Source of the DNA: Turnera subulata
Taxonomy: Eukaryota > Streptophyta > Magnoliopsida > Malpighiales > Passifloraceae
NCBI GenBank assembly: GCA_028386065.3
Contig: JAKUCV010002337.1
Span: 24,195-88,194, forward strand
DNA length: 64,000 nt
Direction: 5' to 3'
Below are positions 58,304 through 64,000 of this stretch, in pieces. The position numbers and the translations under genes were made by a program. The first letter of the stretch is position 1. Every line of letters starts with the position of its first letter. The notes below the pieces were generated by a model, which saw only the letters and a program-made list of their open reading frames with translations, did not search any database and had not been told where the DNA came from.

Positions 58304-59255
58304 GATGTGACCAGGACGGTTGCAACCAAAGCATGTCAGGGGTTCCTTTTTAGGCTCATCAATCTTCACACCTCCAGGACTTCTTCCCTTGAGTTGCTTC
58401 TTCTTGAAGTATCTTATAATTCTCTTTGTAAGGAGTGCAACATTTGAATCACTATCATCATCATATTCTTGGGATTTTAAGGCCAAGTCCTTCTTCTTTG
58501 GTTCCTTGGTTTCAAACTTGGAACCATGTACTATGCGCTTGTCAATCAGCTCATCATAGGTAACCTTGGGCTCCCACTCCTTAGGTAGAGACCAAGTTCT
58601 AAGCTTCTTCTATGGCAGTAACCTTGGGCTCCCACTCCTTAGGTAGAGACCAAGTTCTAAGCTTCTTCTATGGCAGTAACCTTGGGCTCCCACTCCTTAG
58701 GTAGAGACCAAGTTCTAAGCTTCTTCTATGGCAGTAACCTTGGGCTCCCACTTCTTAGGTAGAGACCTAAGTGCCTTTGCAACCTTCTCTCTGTGTGTGA
58801 TAACCTTCCCAAGAGTTGCAAGGCTGTTGCACATAATTGTGAAGCGAGTATCCATCTCCTGTGTGGTTTCACCAGAAACCATCTGAAACAGTTCATAGTC
58901 TCTCATGAGACGATTGAGTCTTGACTCCCTCACTTGGTTTGTGTCTTCATGAGTGACACACAGAAGCCTCCAAATCTCATAGACAGTTTCACAAGATCTA
59001 TCTCTTTGGAACTCACTCTCACTTATTCCACAAAGAAGGACATTTTTCGGCTTGAGCATCAAGCTTAGCTTTTTTGAGCTCTTCTTCTGACCAGAACTGC
59101 ATGTCCCTTAGTGGTCTGGCATAAGGATGCTTGACTATGTTCCACATCTCTAGATCTTTGCCTTCAAGGAAGATCTTCAACCTGAACTTCTAGTAATCAA
59201 AGTTTGCACCATCAAAGTAGGGTGCTTTGTTCATGCTATTTCCCTCATAAGCCAT
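58304..59255 (-). pseudogene. Ty1/copia gag N-terminal part of C2
   Basis: Start MAYEGNSMNKAPYFDGANFDY at 59255, with a TAG at 59190-59192 right after. The UBN2-type gag core follows (VYEIWRLLCVTHEDTNQVRESRLNRLMRDYELFQM shown in part; FTIMCNSLATLGKVI, SLPKKWEPKVTAIEEA). A 58 bp unit is repeated three times plus a partial (58561-58770), which adds out-of-frame copies of the WEPKVTAIEEA-coding end. Beyond it lie KSQEYDDDSDSNVALL and the first zinc knuckle (CFGCNRPGHI), cut by the C3 insertion. The remainder of gag and pol is at 45620-49823. Confidence 0.88.
58561..58770 (-). repeat. 58 bp tandem repeat inside C2 gag
   Basis: Three identical copies (58561-58618, 58619-58676, 58677-58734) and a partial, slightly different fourth. 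The unit length is not a multiple of three, so each copy shifts the gag frame. Confidence 0.95.
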
Positions 59256-59296
59256 GATCTTTGCCTCTGGATGTTGCTCCTTTGTATTGAGGACGT

Positions 59297-59309
59297 GGCT
59301 CCGGTACCA
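59297..59309 (-). other. Primer binding site of C2
   Basis: Minus strand TGGTACCGGAGCC next to the LTR end; related to the initiator tRNA-Met site. Confidence 0.7.
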
Positions 59310-59311
59310 AT

Positions 59312-59330
59312 TGTTAGCCCAAATAGGCCT

Positions 59331-59413
<83 letters not shown>

Positions 59414-60551
59414 ATCAGGCTACCCCTTAATCGCGTTTGGTTTTCTGGAATGGTTTCAGAAAAACCAAATGGTTTCGTGGCAAACCACTTACCCGCAAAA
59501 CTAACAAGCAGAAATATAAGAGAGAAGAAAGAAGAAAGGATGGCATAGTGATTTATGGTGGTTCCCCCTCACCAGGTACCTCCACTACCTAAAGGACCCT
59601 CCTTTAGGATTTCAAGCCCTCAATAACTTAGGTTTTTGCGGGATCAGCCTCAACCTATTACAGAAATCAAGCTTTTGCAGGCTAATCTCTAACCTTTACA
59701 CGAGACAAGCTTTTGCAGGCTAAGCTCTAACCTTTACAAGTTTTTCCAAGGCAAAACTCTAACATTTCCCTAATTCTAATCCTAGATTTGAGATCCCAGC
59801 AAAACTACACACTAGTCTTGCCTAAAACACTACCCTTTGAAACAACATGGAGAACACGAATAAGCACAAGCGTAAGCTCAACAAATATCTCAGGTGTAAG
59901 CACAATTACAGACTTCAAAGCAATTTTCAAATTGGCTGGGATGCTTTTCCAAGAAGCATTCCTCTTTCTTATATAGAGCTTGAGCAAGTGGGAGTAGGTA
60001 GGAAGATCATCATCCAACGGCTCTAAAGTACCCATCAGCTTTTCATCCAACGGCTATGTGGTACAAATCAGTCTTCAGAGTTGACTCTATAATCCACTAG
60101 CTGGTGTTGGGTTCATTTCAGGAAGTCCACTCTCTTTGCAGCTCAATTAGTTGAAAGCATTCCATTTTTGGCAATCCGAGACCATAACTATGGACCACAA
60201 TTGATAATTGAGCTGAGAGAAAAGTGTTGCAGGTCTTCATCTCTGCCATGGACCACTTTCTTTGCCCGTTGGAGTAGTTGGGGATTGAGGTTTAATGCTG
60301 TAAGGACCACCTGGGCCACCAGCAACTTGCAGCAGGACCACTTCTGATGGTGACAATAAAGTGTGGTTTCTTTCGGAAACCAAGTCTGTGGTTTTTGTGT
60401 GGTTTTTGTACGAAACGTCGTTGTATATCAATCAACACAAATATATACAAACATCAAACCAAGTTTGTTAATCATCAAAATCAATATATAATTATTCACT
60501 AAACATGATTAGTCATTAATAATCCTTATTTTGCTCATGTTTAGGTCATCA
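59312..60551 (-). repeat. 5' LTR of C2 (SIRE-like)
   Basis: Minus strand TGATGACCTAAACATG to TTTGGGCTAACA, 1240 bp, closely similar to 39620-40858. Right flank TTAGT (60552-60556). Holds the 80 nt G run at 59333-59412. Confidence 0.88.
59333..59412 (+). repeat. Poly-G homopolymer, 80 nt
   Basis: Uninterrupted G run (poly-C on the element's sense strand) near the LTR 3' end. In C5 the equivalent place has only a short C run (around 62278-62285). Confidence 0.95.
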
Positions 60552-61262
60552 TTAGTTTCTAATTATAATTAAGCGTGTGTACAGAAGAATATTCCTACTA
60601 TGTAATAATAACAATAATAATAAAGGAAATTACACTTTATTAATTAATTAATATTTTATTTTTATTTTGTTGAAACAACATGTCACACAACAATTAATAT
60701 CATGTAGTTTTTATAATATAATTAAGCGTATATACATAATTATTACTACTAAGTATTAATAACAATAAAAAAATTAACATTATTCTTATTTAATTGAGGC
60801 AATCTATAATACAAAAACAAATAATAAACTATATAAAAATATAGAAAAAATCAATGAAAAAGTTGAATAGTCAATGAAAACTACCAACAAAAATAAAGAC
60901 TACAAAAAAGAATAAAAATAATTATAATTATAAAATTTAAAATATCAAAGGATTAACAAATATTATTTTTTTGGGTACATATTAACAAATATTATTAATA
61001 ACAATTGATTTATAAATTGTAATTCTAATACAAAAACTAATTCCAAACAATTTGTATCGGTTTGTCTATTATGTAAAAAATTGTTGTGTACATTATATAT
61101 ACGTTCTTATCAGGATAATGATTAATATATAAGCATTTACTTGTATTTTATCAACAACTACCAAGAGTTACAAAGAACAATAATTATTGAAAAATAATAG
61201 AACTATAGGGAACAATAGTTGAAGAGTTAACGAAAACTATAAAGAATAAATGAAGAACAATA
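60552..61262. other. AT-rich degenerate repeats, no gene
   Basis: Strongly AT-rich, with recurring words such as 'catgtagtttttataat', 'ataattaagcgt', 'tgaatagtcaatgaaaact' and 'aataatagaactatag'. Related to 33640-33940 and 63794-64000. This is probably the older sequence into which C2 and C5 inserted. Confidence 0.5.
61258..61262 (+). repeat. Target duplication of C5, CAATA (left)
   Basis: Matches CAATA at 63794-63798. Confidence 0.75.
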
Positions 61263-62308
61263 TGTTGACAAAAAATTAGGTTAATTACCTCCTAATGTTG
61301 ATTAGTGGATTAACCACATTTTGTCATGATGTATTAATGGTTTTGATGACTAACAAATTACAAGTGTGCTTCTAGCCGTCCTTGTGTTGATTTTAGTTTA
61401 CAGCAGGAATTATGGTTTTTGCTCAAACCATATCTCGAAACACGCCAGATGTTTTTTGTTGCAACCATATCTGCAAGTTGCCACTTTCAACCTTTTGTGC
61501 AAGTTACGTATGGTCCTCCGGGCATTTAGAACCCACTTCCAACAGTTTGAACTTATGAACAAGTAAAAGGGAAGATATTATTGAAGTGCAGAAGACTTTT
61601 CCACCAAACTCCTACTCAACTCAAGAAGGTGGTCCAAACTTTCTAGATTTGGTAATTCTTTCTAACCAAGGAGTTGACCTGGCGCAACGGTGCCAAGATG
61701 AAAAGTTAATGAATTGAAGTTAACTAGGAGTACAAAGATCCGTTGCAGCAACCTTCCCCCATACTCAGATTCTATAAAAGGGATCCATTACACCTTTGAA
61801 GACTTATCCCAGCCATTGTGCAAAATCTGAGTATAGACTTGTGCTTGAAATTGTGGTTTCTGATCTGGGTTTTCTGTGTGCTTTATAAAACACATTCTAA
61901 GGGAAATTTGTAAGTTAGTCTTCGGTTAGATTTGCTGGGAACTCAAGTCTAGGATTAGATTTGAGGGTAGGTTAGAGCTTAGTCTGTGAAAAGCTTGTAA
62001 AGATTTGAGGTTAGCCTAGAAAAGCTTGTGATTGTAAAGTTTAAGGTTGAACCCGTAAAAACCTAAGGATAGTGAGTGTTTGAAATCCTAAAGGGAGGAA
62101 CCTTTAGGTAGCAGAGTACCTGGTGAAGGGGAACCACTCTAAATCATCTGTGTTCACTCTTTTCTACTCTCTCTCTCTTCTCACTCTCTTGCTTCACACA
62201 CTCGCTAAGCACTTGAAAGATTTCGTATCACAGAAACCAAATCTTTCTGTCCGAAAAAGCTTAAAGCCTAATTCACACCCCCCCTTCTTAGGCATTTTTA
62301 GGCCAACA
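61263..62308 (+). repeat. 5' LTR of C5
   Basis: 1046 bp; its second half (61900-62308) matches 63435-63793 and, inverted, the LTR parts at 33970-34300, 39800-40130 and 59500-59830. Confidence 0.78.
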
Positions 62309-62365
62309 ACTTGTAGCGGAGCTACGTTCTCAGTTAAAAAGAGTAAAATCGAGAGACAAAGATCA

Positions 62366-63435
62366 TGACTTTTGAGGGTACAAGTATCAAACTTTGACTA
62401 TTGGAAGTTTCTAACGAAGATCTTTCTTGAAGGGAAAGATATTGAGATGTGGCATATTGTTCAGAATCCATATAACAGACCTACAGGGGAAGATCTGGTT
62501 TCTCAAAAACCAGAGGAAAAAAAGCGATGGATGCTTGGGATGATTCTGATTCCTCCAACGAATTTGACGAGGAGGAGGAGACAAACCTTTACTTCATGGC
62601 ATATGAAGACTCTGAGGTAACTGATTCTACTAATTTTAATCTTGAAGAATTACTTGAAGTATTTGATGAGTTGCATGTTAAATACAAGCAAGTTGTTAGG
62701 AAAAACAAAGAGTTTAAGAAGAAAATTAATTTACTTCAGTTTAATGAGGAAGCATATAAGAATGAAAATGAGAATCTTAGGCTAGCTAACTCTAATGCTG
62801 AGAAAATTTGTGATGACCTAAAAATTGAAAAATTTGCTCTTAAGAATGCTTATGATGAACTCGAAAGGAGTTATGCTAATAATAGTGATATGTGCAATGT
62901 GTTGTTAAAGGAAAAGGATGTTCTTGAGAAACATGTTATTGATCTAAAATCCTCTCTAGAGAAATTCATTAGTAGAACTAACAATCTGAACATACTGTTA
63001 GGGCAGCAAAGGCACTCAGCACAAAAAGAAGGAATAGTTGCTACAAATGTGGTTTTGACAAACCAAATCATTCTGTGCAATTTGTTAGGGCTGAATCTAG
63101 TGTGCTATATAAACCTGACACTTCACATAGGGTTTATAACAAATCATACAAGTCTGTGAAAAATACAATCCCTAGCTCAAAAATGTCATAGAACAAGACT
63201 ATATGCAAATAGGCTAAATAAAATGAGAAAGTTCTTTCGACAGGCTATGGTTCCTAATAAACCAAATTATAGAAAGCAACCACACCAATTCAGAAGAAAC
63301 GCATATGGATATGCTTTTAGGAAAAACATGTACACTCATTATCAAGTACTTAACATTGCATGTTATTACTGTGGTAGGCATGGGCATGGTATTAGAAATT
63401 GCATGATCAAAAAGAGAGATGAACATGTTAGATTT
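62366..63435 (+). pseudogene. Ty1/copia gag remnant of C5
   Basis: N-terminal gag words (DYWKFLTKIFLEGKDIEMW, near 62390-62460) are joined by a deletion directly to the coiled-coil C-terminal part (WDDSDSSNEFDEEEE, 62530 on), so the first zinc knuckle is lost. The coiled coil (62640-63000; for example NILLGQQRHSAQKEGI) corresponds to the same part of C2 gag. After a frame change, a clean CCHC finger follows (CYYCGRHGHGIRNC, 63361-63402), matching the degenerate one in C2. The reading then runs straight into LTR sequence at 63435. Confidence 0.85.
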
Positions 63436-63793
63436 GTTGGAAACTCAAGTCTAGGATTAGATTTGAGGGTAGGTTAGAGCTTAGCCTGTGAAAAGCTTGT
63501 AAAGGTTTGAGCTTAGCCTAGAAAAGCTTGTGATTGTAAAGGTTAAGGTTGAACCCGCAAAAACCTAAGGATAGTGAGTGTTTGAAATCCTAAAGGGAGG
63601 AACCTTTAGGTAGTGGAGTACCTAGTGAGGTGAAACCGCTTTAAATCATCTGTGTTCACTCTCTTCTACTCTCTCTCTCCTCTCACTCTCTTGCTTCACA
63701 CACTCGCTAAGCACTTGAAAGATTTGGTATCACAGAAACAAAATCTTACCACCTCCTCCCCTCCCCTCTCTCTTAGGCACTTTTGGGCCAACA
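63435..63793 (+). repeat. Truncated 3' LTR of C5
   Basis: Starts abruptly inside the LTR ('gaaactcaagtctagg') and ends GGGCCAACA; followed by the CAATA duplication. Confidence 0.8.
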
Positions 63794-63798
63794 CAATA

Positions 63799-64000
63799 GC
63801 TACTGGAAAATAATAGAACTATGAGGAAGAACAGTCGAAGAGACACCGATAACTAGGGAAAAAATAATATCTACAAATAGAATAATCGTGGATAAGAATA
63901 ATCACAAGAATTCATGACAAATATATTTGTAATTTATTATCACTAAGAACTATGGAGAAAAAAATCGAAGAATAATTGAATAGTTAATGAAAGTTATGAT
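63799..64000. other. AT-rich degenerate repeats, no gene
   Basis: Continues the repeat family seen at 61160-61262 ('aaaataatagaactat', 'gttaatgaaagttatga'). Runs to the window edge. Confidence 0.5.

Larger units (their letters stand above)
61263..63793 (+). mobile_element. Internally deleted SIRE-like derivative C5
   Basis: LTR 61263-62308 (TGTTGACAAAAAATT to AGGCCAACA), a TTGTAGCGGAGC primer-site-like sequence, gag remnants, then only the last ~359 bp of a 3' LTR (63435-63793). The whole pol gene and the first two thirds of the 3' LTR are gone. It is flanked by CAATA on both sides. Confidence 0.78.

Overview
This window is plant nuclear DNA, almost certainly from an angiosperm with a large, repeat-rich genome. 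I find no intact host gene, no tRNA and no complete rRNA gene. Nearly every base belongs to nested, decayed LTR retrotransposons: chromodomain Ty3/gypsy elements, Ogre/Tat-like elements with a tRNA-Arg type primer site, SIRE-like and Angela/Tork-like Ty1/copia elements, and Cassandra-type miniature elements (TRIMs) whose LTRs carry 5S rRNA-derived sequence. A broken LINE-type ORF1 (DUF4283 plus zinc knuckle) is the oldest recognisable coding target. The exact species cannot be told from this sequence.

Layout. 1-4630: gag-pol of a gypsy element (G1, minus), running off the left edge. 4631-12229: non-coding Ogre-like sequence (minus) with one LTR at 9354-11209. 12230-15536: a 3.3 kb gypsy LTR (plus). 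15537-16106: a 76 bp primer-site segment and a Cassandra-type LTR (plus). 16107-16495: C-terminal part of the LINE-type ORF1 (plus). 16496-22161: Ogre-like LTR and internal region (plus). 22162-25571: second copy of the 3.3 kb LTR (minus). 25572-30430: gag-pol of a second gypsy element (G2, minus). 30431-30924: Cassandra-type LTR (minus). 30925-31484: N-terminal part of the LINE-type ORF1 (minus). 31651-33474: Ogre-like solo LTR. 33482-33940: AT-rich DNA with a MITE-like foldback. 33941-39619: a partial SIRE-like LTR joined to a 5'-truncated gypsy element (G3) with its 3' LTR. 39620-60551: a SIRE-like copia element (C2, minus) with gag, pol and an extra ORF3, split by a Cassandra TRIM (42762-43706) and by an Angela/Tork-like copia element (C3, 49824-58303, target duplication GATGT). 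60552-64000: AT-rich degenerate repeats holding a deleted SIRE-like derivative (C5, 61263-63793, target duplication CAATA).

Most notable points. (1) The arrangement between 12.2 and 25.6 kb is explained by an inversion between the two oppositely oriented 3.3 kb LTRs. Flipping the segment between them restores two target duplications (AGGAG and TGTCA), the two halves of the LINE-type ORF1 and the two halves of an Ogre-like element. (2) In that restored order a complete gypsy gag-pol plus its LTR lies between two 494 bp Cassandra/5S-type LTRs, flanked by one target duplication. (3) The 5' leader of C3 holds nine regularly spaced pairs of the perfect palindrome AACATCGATGTT, which nothing known to me about copia leaders explains. 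(4) Both LTRs of C2 carry very long G (C) homopolymers at the same place. All reading frames seen are broken, so the elements are probably immobile as they stand.
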